13,702 nucleotides of DNA, from the NCBI GenBank assembly GCA_007126835.1, contig SLAO01000002.1, positions 1-13,702 of the forward strand. Direction: 5' to 3'. Positions 6,359 to 13,312 of the stretch are shown piece after piece (within the stretch, counting starts at the first letter, position 1; the number at the start of each line of letters is the position of its first letter). The notes under the pieces are model-generated. The model was not told the DNA's origin, ran no database searches, and saw only the letters and a list, made by a program, of their open reading frames with translations. Source of the DNA: Nitriliruptorales bacterium (GTDB lineage Bacteria; Actinomycetota; Nitriliruptoria; Euzebyales; Egibacteraceae). The position numbers and the translations under genes are program-made.

Positions 6359-8380
6359 CTACTCTCCGACCACCACCGCCAGCACTTCGCTGATCGCGAC
6401 CTGGTCGCCGGCGGAGACGCGCACCTCGGTCACGGCGCCGTCGACCGGGGCGGCGACCGGGTGCTCCATCTTCATCGCCTCGACGGTGACCAGCGCCTGA
6501 CCCCGGACCACCGCCTCGCCCACGCTGACGTGCACGGCCGCGACGGTGCCCGGTAGCGGCGCCGCCACGGGGCCGTCGTCAGCGACCTCGCCCGCGCCGG
6601 CGGCCGCCAGGTCATCGCCCAACTCGATCTCCCACACCGCGCCGCCCCACGCTAGCCAGCCTCCCGCCCCCGCCGGCGCCCACAGACCTCGGTGCGCGGA
6701 CCCGTCGATGGCTACCGTCAACGTCTGCCCGCCGCCCGGGTGCTGAGCGAGGCTCCGAAGCCCCGCCCCGCGAGGTGCTCCGTCGCCGACGGTGACGGAC
6801 GCGTCGGCGGGTCGTCCGAGCACTGCCACCTCCTCGGTGCGGCCCTGGCAACGCACCAGCCAGCGCGAAGGGGCCGGCCGCGAGATGCGCCACCCGTCGG
6901 GCACGTCGAAGGCGTCGACAACCGTCGCACGAACCGACGCGCCGACCGACGCAGGGTCTGGCTCGAGGCCGGCAGAAGCAATCAGCGCCGCCACGGCGAG
7001 GACCTCGTCGGGCACCGCTTCTTGCGCCGGCGCCCAGCTCGCAGCGACACGCTCCACCAACCCGGTGTCGAGCCGACCCTCGACCACGTCGGGGTCGCAG
7101 AGCAGCGCACGCAAGAACCCCACGTTGGTCCGCATGCCCAGCACCACCGTGGCGTCAAGCGCCCGCTCCAGGCGCGCCAGCGCGGTGCGCCGGTCGGGCC
7201 CGTGGGCGATCACCTTCGCCAGGAGCGGGTCGTAGTGCGATCCGACCTCCTCGCCGGTCTTGACGCCGGCGTCCACGCGGATGCCGGCGCCCGACGGCCA
7301 TGCCACCGCCTGCAGCTGGCCGCCGGTGGGGCGGAACTCGGCTGCGGGATCCTCGGCGTACACCCGCGCCTCGATCGCGTGCCCCGAGGCAGTCGGCTGC
7401 GTGGGAAGGATCTCTGCCAAGCGTCGCCCTGTGGCCACGTCGAGCTGGCAGCCGACGAGGTCGAGGCCGTAGATCGCCTCGGTGACGGGGTGCTCGACCT
7501 GCAGCCGCGTGTTCATCTCGAGGAACGCGAAGTGGCCCGTGCCGCCTTCGAGCAGCAGCTCGACGGTGCCGGCCCCCACGTAGCCGCACGCGCGTGCGGC
7601 CGCGATCGCGGCGTCGGCCATGGCTGCGCGCAGGTCGGCGTCGACAGCGGGAGAGGGTGCCTCTTCCACGATCTTCTGGTGACGGCGCTGCAGGCTGCAC
7701 TCGCGCTCGCCGAGGGCGATCACCTCCCCGTGACCATCGGCGAGCACCTGGACCTCCACGTGGCGCGGGGACTGCACGAGCCGCTCCAGCAGCAGTGCGC
7801 CCGAGCCGAACGCGGCCGCAGCCTCGCGGCGGGCACCGGCCAGCGCCTCGGGCAGGTCGGCGAGGTCGGCCACCACGCGCATCCCCCGCCCCCCGCCCCC
7901 GGCGGCAGCCTTGACCAGCAGAGGCACCCCGAGCGACTCGGCCGCGGCGCTCAGCGCCTCGTCGTCCAGGCCCGGCTCGTGCACGCCGGCGATGACCGGG
8001 ACCCCGGCCGCCTCGACGCGCTGCTTGGCGGCGATCTTGTCGCCCATGGCCTCGATCGCGTCGGCCGGCGGCCCGATCCAGGTCAGTCCCGCGTCGACCA
8101 CCGCTCGGGCGAAGGCCGGGTCCTCGGCCAAGAAGCCGTATCCCGGGTGGATCGCGTCGGCGCCGGCCGACGCGGCGGCCGCCAGGATCGACTCGGCGGC
8201 GAGGTAGCTGTCCGCCGCGGGGGCAGGGCCGATGCGCCAGGCCTCGTCCGCGTAGTCCACGTGCGCCGCGGACGCGTCGGCGTCGCTGTACACCGCGATC
8301 GCTCGCAGGCCGCGTGCGCGAACGGTGGCCAAGATCCGACAGGCGATCTCACCCCGGTTGGCCACGAGGACGGCACGCAT
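6359..8380 (-). CDS. liuD: Acyl-CoA carboxylase biotin carboxylase/BCCP subunit, probably methylcrotonyl-CoA carboxylase alpha
   Basis: ATP-dependent biotin carboxylase fused to a biotin carrier domain, 673 residues, normal for the alpha subunit of methylcrotonyl-, propionyl- or acetyl-CoA carboxylases. The N-terminal domain begins LVANRGEIACRI (5-16) and has HPGYGFLAE (78-86). The ATP-grasp glycine loop is KAAAGGGGRGM (157-167), followed by ERECSLQRRHQK (225-236) and the catalytic segment EMNTRLQVEHPVTE (288-301). The C-terminal BCCP domain carries VEAMKMEH, with biotinyl-Lys at 637. The ATG at 8378-8380 is 9 bp after the liuC stop, so the two genes are co-transcribed. liuC as partner favours methylcrotonyl-CoA carboxylation (leucine breakdown) over propionyl-CoA, but motifs alone do not separate them. 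The matching carboxyltransferase subunit (liuB) is not in the window. Confidence 0.9.
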   Translation of the reverse strand: MRAVLVANRGEIACRILATVRARGLRAIAVYSDADASAAHVDYADEAWRIGPAPAADSYLAAESILAAAASAGADAIHPGYGFLAEDPAFARAVVDAGLTWIGPPADAIEAMGDKIAAKQRVEAAGVPVIAGVHEPGLDDEALSAAAESLGVPLLVKAAAGGGGRGMRVVADLADLPEALAGARREAAAAFGSGALLLERLVQSPRHVEVQVLADGHGEVIALGERECSLQRRHQKIVEEAPSPAVDADLRAAMADAAIAAARACGYVGAGTVELLLEGGTGHFAFLEMNTRLQVEHPVTEAIYGLDLVGCQLDVATGRRLAEILPTQPTASGHAIEARVYAEDPAAEFRPTGGQLQAVAWPSGAGIRVDAGVKTGEEVGSHYDPLLAKVIAHGPDRRTALARLERALDATVVLGMRTNVGFLRALLCDPDVVEGRLDTGLVERVAASWAPAQEAVPDEVLAVAALIASAGLEPDPASVGASVRATVVDAFDVPDGWRISRPAPSRWLVRCQGRTEEVAVLGRPADASVTVGDGAPRGAGLRSLAQHPGGGQTLTVAIDGSAHRGLWAPAGAGGWLAWGGAVWEIELGDDLAAAGAGEVADDGPVAAPLPGTVAAVHVSVGEAVVRGQALVTVEAMKMEHPVAAPVDGAVTEVRVSAGDQVAISEVLAVVVGE

Positions 8381-8389
8381 CCGCGCGCC

Positions 8390-9178
8390 CTAGTCCCGCG
8401 CCCAGCGCGGTGGGCGGCGCTCGAGGAAGGCGGTCATGCCCTCCTGGCCCTCGTCGCTGGCCCGCAGGTCGGCGATCAGATCTGCGGTCTCGGCCTCGAA
8501 CTCGTCGGGTGGGCCCGCCACGAGGTCGGGCAGGCGCTTGCAGGCCGCCTGGGCTTGTCGCGCTCCGGCGAGGCAGTGGCCGACGACGACCTCGACCGCG
8601 TCGTCGAGGCGCTCGTCGGGCACCACCTCGTGCACGAGCCCCCAGGCCAGCGCCTCGGCGGCGTCGAAGCGCCGGCCCGTGACGAACAGCGCCCGGGCGG
8701 TGCTGCGGCCCATCGCGCGGACGACGTAGGGGGCGACGACCGCGGGGGCCAGCCCGAGTCGGACCTCGCTGAACGCGAAGAACGCCGAGGCAGTGGCGAC
8801 GGCGACGTCGCACACCGCGACCAGGCCCACGCCACCGCCCATCGCCGGCCCGTTGATGCGGCCGATCAGGGGAACGTCGAGGTGGTCGAGATCCCGCAGC
8901 ATCGCTTGGAGACGGCGGGCGTCGGCACGGTTCTCGTCGGGACCGGCGTCGCGCATAGAGCGCATCCACTCGAGGTCGGCACCAGCCGAGAACGCGCTGC
9001 CCTCGCCGGTGAGCAAGGCCGCACGGATCGAGGGGTCGTCGGCAAGCTGCCTGGCGGCCTGGCTAAGGGCCGCGACGAGACCGGCATCGAAGGCGTTGCG
9101 GACCGCGGGCCGCGTCAGGGTGAGCGTCGCGACTCCTCGGTCGTCGGTCGCGACGTGCAGCGGATCGGCGTCGGCCAT
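8390..9178 (-). CDS. liuC: Enoyl-CoA hydratase family, probable methylglutaconyl-CoA hydratase
   Basis: Crotonase-fold enzyme, 262 residues, expected to hydrate 3-methylglutaconyl-CoA to HMG-CoA in leucine degradation. The oxyanion-hole segment FSAGADLEWM (63-72) and the segment EVRLGLAPAVVAPYV (138-152) are the wording I associate with bacterial LiuC proteins rather than general enoyl-CoA hydratases. The second oxyanion segment is NGPAMGGGVGLVAVCD (109-124). In this segment the position of the first catalytic Glu of rat mitochondrial hydratase appears to be Gly118, which I believe is usual in this subgroup. The ATG at 9176-9178 has AGGA about ten bases upstream. liuD follows 9 bp downstream. 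It diverges from the dha operon across a 572-bp gap. A generic enoyl-CoA hydratase is the alternative. Confidence 0.85.
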   Translation of the reverse strand: MADADPLHVATDDRGVATLTLTRPAVRNAFDAGLVAALSQAARQLADDPSIRAALLTGEGSAFSAGADLEWMRSMRDAGPDENRADARRLQAMLRDLDHLDVPLIGRINGPAMGGGVGLVAVCDVAVATASAFFAFSEVRLGLAPAVVAPYVVRAMGRSTARALFVTGRRFDAAEALAWGLVHEVVPDERLDDAVEVVVGHCLAGARQAQAACKRLPDLVAGPPDEFEAETADLIADLRASDEGQEGMTAFLERRPPRWARD

Positions 9179-9407
9179 GGCGACATCCTGCCAGCCCGGG
9201 CGACACCGGCCCAGTGACGGCGGCTTTGGCCCCTCTCGACCGGGCGTCTGGGAGATGCGCCAGGCTCAGCGTGTCCACCCGGGACGCCTGGGTAGGTTGA
9301 CCGCGACCGTCCCCAGGACCCGGGACGATCGGCCCAGATCCGAGGACCGACCGGACCGGATAGGCCGCTGTCCAGCAGAAAGACCCCCGAAGTTCCGCTG
9401 GGCAGGG

Positions 9408-9438
9408 TGTTGACCGTGGGTGGTCAACAGCGTAGCGT
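9408..9438 (+). promoter_or_regulatory. Promoter of the dha operon with overlapping palindromic operator
   Basis: TTGACC (9410-9415) and TAGCGT (9433-9438) are separated by 17 nt, a good sigma-70-type arrangement for a high-GC actinobacterium. The -35 lies inside a perfect inverted repeat, TGTTGACC (9408-9415) and GGTCAACA (9422-9429), with a 6-nt GTGGGT spacer. The position over the -35 and spacer suggests a repressor site. No regulator gene adjoins it, so the protein is unknown. Transcription would start near 9445, leaving a leader of about 305 nt before dhaK. Confidence 0.55.
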
Positions 9439-9510
9439 CGCGTGTGTCGGGGAAACGGTTGCCCGAGGACCCGCTGGATGGCATTCCACCGCCACGGCCA
9501 GGGGAGCGGA

Positions 9511-9550
9511 GCCGGGAATTCCCCGGCCTCGAGCGGGTGTCTGCCCGCTC
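9511..9550 (+). other. Two adjacent hairpins in the dha leader
   Basis: GCCGGG (9511-9516) pairs with CCCGGC (9522-9527) around a 5-nt loop. Directly after it, GAGCGGG (9531-9537) pairs with CCCGCTC (9544-9550) around a 6-nt loop. Both are perfect stems in the presumed untranslated leader. They do not match a riboswitch class I recognise. Confidence 0.4.
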
Positions 9551-9623
9551 AACAAGGCGGCACGTACCCCGGCGTGGGTGGGTTACTGAGAGTAGGGAGC
9601 GTCTGCTGATGGAGGAGCACATC

Positions 9624-9680
9624 ATGAGGGTCGCCCACGACGCGCGCTCCGGGCTCTGCTCCATCGAACTCGGCCCCTAG
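9624..9680 (+). CDS. Possible 18-residue leader peptide upstream of dhaK
   Basis: The ATG at 9624 is preceded by GGAGGAG six nt upstream, among the best ribosome binding sites in the window. It opens an 18-codon frame, MRVAHDARSGLCSIELGP, ending at TAG 9678-9680. An in-frame ATG at 9609 would add five residues. The stop lies only a few nt before the terminator-like stem at 9685-9714, the layout expected of an attenuator peptide or upstream ORF. The peptide is not rich in one amino acid, so it does not name a regulatory signal. It could be a chance frame. Confidence 0.35.
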   Translation: MRVAHDARSGLCSIELGP

Positions 9681-9684
9681 CGGT

Positions 9685-9714
9685 ATCGGCCCTGGGCATG
9701 CGTCCAGGGCCGGT
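9685..9714 (+). terminator. Terminator-like stem-loop before dhaK, possible attenuator
   Basis: CGGCCCTGG (9687-9695) pairs perfectly with CCAGGGCCG (9704-9712). A wobble and an A-T pair extend the stem at the base, and the 8-nt loop is GCATGCGT. CGCTTTCGG follows, with only a short T-run. The left-arm bases CCCTGG (9690-9695) could also pair with CCAGGG at 9733-9738, which overlaps the dhaK ribosome binding site AGGGAGGA. Alternative folds could therefore gate either transcription or translation. This regulatory role is inference. Confidence 0.5.
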
Positions 9715-9750
9715 CGCTTTCGGCCTACACGACCAGGGAGGACTCTAGAG

Positions 9751-10830
9751 ATGAAGAAGCTCATCAACGATCCGGACAAGGTCGTCGCCGAAGCCCTTGA
9801 GGGCATGGAGATGGCCTACGGCGGTCGCCTCAAGGTCAATCACGACCCGGCGTTTGTTGCCCGCAAGGACGCACCCGTCAGCGGCAAGGTCGCGATCGTG
9901 TCCGGAGGAGGCAGCGGGCACGAACCCATGCACGGCGGCTACGTGGGACCCGGGATGCTCGACGCGGCGATCCCTGGCGCCGTGTTCACCTCCCCCACAC
10001 CCGATCAGGTCGAGGCCGCGACCAAGGCGGTCAGCAGCGGATCGGGCGTGCTGCACCTCGTGAAGAACTACACCGGCGACGTCGTCAACTTCGAAATGGC
10101 TGCCGAGCTGGCCGCCGCCGACGGCATCGAAGTCAAGTCGGTGGTCATCGACGATGACGTCGCCGTCAAGGACTCGCTGTTCACCGCCGGCCGGCGTGGC
10201 GTCGGCGGCACGGTGCTCATCGAGAAGATCACCGGGGCGTGCGCCGACCGGGGCGACGACCTCGAGACGATCGCCAACTTGGCGACCCAGCTGAACAGCC
10301 AGGTCCGCTCGATGGGCATGGCCCTGACCTCGTGCACGGTCCCCCATGCCGGCGAGCCCACGTTCGAGCTGGGCGAAAACGAGATGGAGATCGGCATCGG
10401 CATCCATGGCGAGCCGGGCCGTGAGCGCATGCCCCTCGAGACCGCCGACCAGATCGCCGAGCGGCTCATCACCCCCATCCTCGAGGACCTGCCGTACAAC
10501 TCCGGCGACGATGTGCTGCTGTTCGTCAACGGCATGGGCGGCACGCCGCTGCTCGAGCTGTTCATCATCTACCGGCGGGCCTGTCAGATCCTCGCCGATC
10601 GTGGCATCAACGTGCGGCGCAACCTCGTGGGCAACTACATCACGGCGTTGGAGATGGCCGGCTGCTCGATCACCCTGCTCAAGCTCGACGACGACACCAC
10701 ATGGCTGTGGGACGCCCCCGTTGACACCCCCGGCTTGAGCTGGGGCGCTTGGGAGCCCCCGACGCTGCCATGGACGTCCAACTGGGGCGTGTCCACCGGG
10801 CGCCGCAACCTGCCCTGGACGTCGGAGTAG
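9751..10830 (+). CDS. dhaK: PTS-dependent dihydroxyacetone kinase, DhaK subunit
   Basis: Binds dihydroxyacetone covalently and, with DhaL-ADP as phosphate donor, yields DHAP in the cytosol. It has 359 residues. SGGGSGHEP (51-59), with His57, and NYTGDVVNF (106-114), with Asp110, are the substrate-activating residues. His219 in IGIHGEP forms the hemiaminal bond to the substrate; the E. coli equivalents are His56, Asp109 and His218. The usual end of the protein, LWDAPVDTPGLSWG, is reached at residue 332. A further 27 residues rich in Trp and Pro follow, ending LPWTSE, and I do not recognise this tail. The ATG at 9751 follows AGGGAGGA. It is the first gene of dhaK-dhaL-glpK-dhaM. Separate DhaL and DhaM genes show this is the PEP-dependent, not the ATP-dependent, type. 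Confidence 0.96.
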   Translation: MKKLINDPDKVVAEALEGMEMAYGGRLKVNHDPAFVARKDAPVSGKVAIVSGGGSGHEPMHGGYVGPGMLDAAIPGAVFTSPTPDQVEAATKAVSSGSGVLHLVKNYTGDVVNFEMAAELAAADGIEVKSVVIDDDVAVKDSLFTAGRRGVGGTVLIEKITGACADRGDDLETIANLATQLNSQVRSMGMALTSCTVPHAGEPTFELGENEMEIGIGIHGEPGRERMPLETADQIAERLITPILEDLPYNSGDDVLLFVNGMGGTPLLELFIIYRRACQILADRGINVRRNLVGNYITALEMAGCSITLLKLDDDTTWLWDAPVDTPGLSWGAWEPPTLPWTSNWGVSTGRRNLPWTSE

Positions 10831-10869
10831 ACCCCGCAGCGTGCACAACCTCTCTACGCGGGCCAGGCA

Positions 10870-10898
10870 CCACCGAGGCGATTGCCCCGCCTCGGTGG
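10870..10898 (+). other. Intercistronic hairpin between dhaK and dhaL
   Basis: CCACCGAGGCG (10870-10880) and CGCCTCGGTGG (10888-10898) form a perfect 11-bp stem with a 7-nt loop. It sits 40 nt after the dhaK stop in an unusually long 184-nt gap. No T-run follows, so it may be a processing or stability element or a partial terminator rather than an operon end. Nothing else nameable was seen in the gap. Confidence 0.55.
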
Positions 10899-11014
10899 GC
10901 CGCCTGCCCGTCGTCCGCTCGCATGCCCACCACCCGGCGTGGCCGGCAGCACCCACACGCATCCGGCCCTGCTGACACGAGTCCGCCCACCTGACACGAC
11001 AGGAGCCAGCGCGA

Positions 11015-11653
11015 ATGCCCAACGCGACCACCGGTGACGTCATCGCCTTCGTCCGGGCCTATGCAGGCGTGGTAGCTGAGCACAAGCGGGAGCTGACCAA
11101 GCTCGACTCGGCCATCGGCGACGCCGACCACGGTGAGAACCTCGATCGCGGTTTCAAAGCCGCGCTCGAGCGAATGCCTGGGGAGGACGCGACGCCCGGC
11201 GAGGTGCTCAAGGCGGTGGCGATGGCACTGGTCAGCAAGGTCGGTGGTGCGGCGGGGCCCTTGTACGGCACGGCGTTCCTCCGGGCCGCGTCGGCGGTCG
11301 AGGGCCACGACGAGCTCGACACCAAGGCGATCGTCGAGGCGACCGAGGCCGCCCTCGCCGGTGTGGTCCAGCGCGGCAAGGCCGAACTGGAGGACAAGAC
11401 CATGGTCGACGCCTGGTCGCCAGCGGTCGACGCGGCCAAGGCCGCGCTCGAGCGCGGGGCGGACTGTGGCGAGATCCTCGCCGACGCCGCCGAGGCGGCG
11501 CAGCAGGGAATGACCGCAACGATCCCGCTCGTGGCGCGCAAGGGGCGCGCGAGCTACCTGGGTGAGCGCAGCGCCGGACATCAAGACCCCGGCGCGACGT
11601 CCACGTACTACCTATTCCGCACGCTCGCCGACCAGGCGGCGGGCAGCGGCTGA
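11015..11653 (+). CDS. dhaL: PTS-dependent dihydroxyacetone kinase, ADP-binding DhaL subunit
   Basis: Carries tightly bound ADP that is phosphorylated by DhaM and hands the phosphate to DHA held on DhaK. It has 212 residues (E. coli 210). The magnesium ligands are Asp31, Asp36 and Asp38 in LDSAIGDADHGENL. GPLYGT (81-86), DKTMVDAW (127-134) and RKGRASYLGERSAGHQDPGA (175-194) are the nucleotide-binding and lid segments of the family. The ATG at 11015 has AGGAG upstream at normal distance. DhaK and DhaL genes are often close together; here 184 nt with a strong hairpin separate them. glpK starts 74 nt downstream. Confidence 0.96.
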   Translation: MPNATTGDVIAFVRAYAGVVAEHKRELTKLDSAIGDADHGENLDRGFKAALERMPGEDATPGEVLKAVAMALVSKVGGAAGPLYGTAFLRAASAVEGHDELDTKAIVEATEAALAGVVQRGKAELEDKTMVDAWSPAVDAAKAALERGADCGEILADAAEAAQQGMTATIPLVARKGRASYLGERSAGHQDPGATSTYYLFRTLADQAAGSG

Positions 11654-11657
11654 CCGA

Positions 11658-11672
11658 GGGCGCGCCGCGCCC
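11658..11672 (+). other. Small hairpin between dhaL and glpK
   Basis: GGGCGC (11658-11663) and GCGCCC (11667-11672) form a 6-bp stem with a 3-nt loop, starting 4 nt after the dhaL stop. It is weak and may be chance in GC-rich DNA. It is listed because stronger hairpins occupy the gaps on either side of this one. Confidence 0.25.
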
Positions 11673-11727
11673 ACGACACCCCAGGGCTCAAAAGAGCACG
11701 AAACGACACGAGGAGGCGGTTGGCCTA

Positions 11728-13239
11728 ATGGCAGAGTATGTAGGCGCCATCGACCAGGGAACCACAAGCACGCGCTTCATGATCTTCAACCACGCTGGTG
11801 AGGACATGGGCAGCGCGCAGCTCGAGCATGAGCAGATCCTGCCGCAGGCCGGCTGGGTTGAGCACGACCCGACTGAGATCTGGGAGCGCACGCGCACGGT
11901 CATCGAGCAGGGCCTGGCGCGCGCGGGCATCTCGGGCTCGGACCTCGCCGCAATCGGAATCACCAACCAGCGCGAGACCACCGTCGTGTGGGACCCCAAC
12001 ACCGGGCGTCCGCACTTCAACGCGATCGTGTGGCAAGACACCCGCACCGACCGCATCGCCTCGGCTCTCGAGCGCGAGGGCAAGGGCGACGTCATCCGCC
12101 AGAAGGCCGGTCTCCCGCCGGCGACGTACTTCTCGGCCGGCAAGGTCCAGTGGCTGCTCGAGAACGTCGAGGGGCTGCGGGAGAAGGCCGAGAACGGGCA
12201 GGCCCTGTTCGGCACCATCGACACGTGGGTGCTGTGGAACCTGTCGGGTGGAGTCAACGGCGGCGTGCACGCCACCGACGTCACCAACGCCTCGCGCACG
12301 ATGCTGATGAACCTCGAGACCCTCGACTGGGACGACGAGCTGCTGGGCTTCTTCGGGATCCCCCGCCGGATGCTGCCCGAGATCAAGCCGTCCTCGACGG
12401 TGTACGGCACGACGCCGTCGAACGGGCCGGTGGGTGCGGAGGTGCCGATCGGCGGCATGCTCGGTGACCAGCAGGGCGCCACCGTCGGCCAGGTCGCGCT
12501 GAGCCCCGGTGAGGGCAAGAACACGTACGGCACCGGTAACTTCTTCCTGCTCAACACCGGCACCGAGATCGTCCGGTCCAAGCACGGACTGCTGACGACG
12601 CTGGGGTACAAGTTCGGCGACCAGCCGGCCGTGTACTGCCTGGAGGGCGCGATCGCGGTGACCGGCTCGGCCGTGCAGTGGCTGCGCGACCAGCTCGGCC
12701 TGATCACCCACGCCTCGGAGACCGAGGCGTTGGCCAAGCAGGTCGAGGACACCGGCGGGATGTACTTCGTGCCGGCGTTCTCGGGTCTGTTCGCCCCCTA
12801 CTGGCGTTCCGACGCGCGCGGGGTCATCGCCGGCCTCTCGCGGTTCCACACCAAGGCGCACGTGGTCCGGGCGACGCTCGAATCGGTGTGCTGGCAGTCC
12901 AAGGAGGTCGCCGACGCCATGTACCAGGACTCGGGCGTGGAGCTCGAGTTCTTGAAGGTCGACGGCGGCATGGTCGCCAACGACTACCTGATGCAGATGC
13001 AGGCCGACATCCTCGGCGTGCCCGTCGCCCGCCCGAAGGTCGCCGAGACCACCGCTCTCGGCTCGGCGTACGCCGCCGGGTTCGCGGTGGGGTTCTGGAG
13101 CACCGAGCAGGAGATGCGCGACAACTGGCTCGAGGACAAGCGGTGGGAGCCGCAGTGGTCCGACGACAAGCGCGAGGAGGGCTACGCCGGCTGGAAGAAG
13201 GCCGTGCAGCGCACGCTGGACTGGGTGGACGTCAGCTAA
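11728..13239 (+). CDS. glpK: Glycerol kinase
   Basis: ATP-dependent phosphorylation of glycerol to sn-glycerol 3-phosphate in the cytosol; FGGY family, 503 residues, standard length. The N-terminal phosphate loop is AIDQGTTSTRFMIF (7-20), followed by GITNQRETTVVWD (77-89) with the glycerol-binding Arg82-Glu83 pair. Asp247 in GGMLGDQQGATVGQ is the catalytic base. KNTYGTGNF and the C-terminal KVDGGMVANDYLMQMQADI are also typical. The loop before VPIGG (about 228-238) has no His, so the HPr-phosphorylated site known from low-GC Gram-positive GlpK proteins is not seen. The ATG at 11728 follows GAGGAGG. It lies between dhaL and dhaM in the same direction, coupling glycerol and dihydroxyacetone use at the DHAP/glycerol-3-phosphate node. 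No glycerol-3-phosphate oxidase or glycerol channel gene is in view. Confidence 0.97.
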   Translation: MAEYVGAIDQGTTSTRFMIFNHAGEDMGSAQLEHEQILPQAGWVEHDPTEIWERTRTVIEQGLARAGISGSDLAAIGITNQRETTVVWDPNTGRPHFNAIVWQDTRTDRIASALEREGKGDVIRQKAGLPPATYFSAGKVQWLLENVEGLREKAENGQALFGTIDTWVLWNLSGGVNGGVHATDVTNASRTMLMNLETLDWDDELLGFFGIPRRMLPEIKPSSTVYGTTPSNGPVGAEVPIGGMLGDQQGATVGQVALSPGEGKNTYGTGNFFLLNTGTEIVRSKHGLLTTLGYKFGDQPAVYCLEGAIAVTGSAVQWLRDQLGLITHASETEALAKQVEDTGGMYFVPAFSGLFAPYWRSDARGVIAGLSRFHTKAHVVRATLESVCWQSKEVADAMYQDSGVELEFLKVDGGMVANDYLMQMQADILGVPVARPKVAETTALGSAYAAGFAVGFWSTEQEMRDNWLEDKRWEPQWSDDKREEGYAGWKKAVQRTLDWVDVS

Positions 13240-13264
13240 CCGCCTAGCACATCCCCTAACGGCC

Positions 13265-13293
13265 GGGGGGCGGTGCCACGCGCACCGCCCCCC
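13265..13293 (+). terminator. Strong hairpin between glpK and dhaM
   Basis: A perfect 12-bp stem, GGGGGGCGGTGC (13265-13276) with GCACCGCCCCCC (13282-13293), has a 5-nt loop and lies 25 nt after the glpK stop and 19 nt before the dhaM start. No T-run follows. It could terminate most transcripts after glpK and leave dhaM at lower dose, or it could stabilise the upstream mRNA; sequence cannot decide. Confidence 0.5.
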
Positions 13294-13312
13294 GCAGTGT
13301 CTGGAGTCCCCT

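Larger units (their letters stand above)
9179..9750. other. 572-bp intergenic control region between liuC and dhaK
   Basis: No conventional gene is supported here; open frames of 60-130 codons in it lack family similarity and typical starts. The left part (9179-9400) should hold the liuC promoter, but I could not pick a convincing -35/-10 pair on the minus strand. It does contain GTTGACC at 9296-9302, an exact copy of the half-site of the palindrome at 9408-9429. The right part holds the dha promoter, a structured leader, a possible short leader peptide and a terminator-like stem, listed separately. Confidence 0.7.

Noticed and set aside
6692..9217. 841-codon plus-strand open frame opposite liuD and liuC
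   Set aside because: Antisense shadow of two well-supported genes; biased composition and no domain.
9297..9329. Second promoter from TTGACC at 9297-9302
   Set aside because: No -10-like hexamer at 16-18 nt spacing; kept only as a possible regulator half-site.
9281..9358. Clustered short repeats such as GACCG/ACCGG in the liuC-dhaK gap
   Set aside because: Very short, irregular spacing and expected in DNA of this composition; no array structure.
9439..9600. Known riboswitch in the dha leader
   Set aside because: I looked for cobalamin, c-di-AMP and ykkC-like conserved boxes and found none convincing; left as unnamed structure.
9407..9664. Open frames of 60-130 codons on both strands in the liuC-dhaK gap
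   Set aside because: Low-complexity Arg/Pro-rich products, no good starts and mutual overlap; only the 18-codon ORF at 9624 has a strong ribosome binding site.
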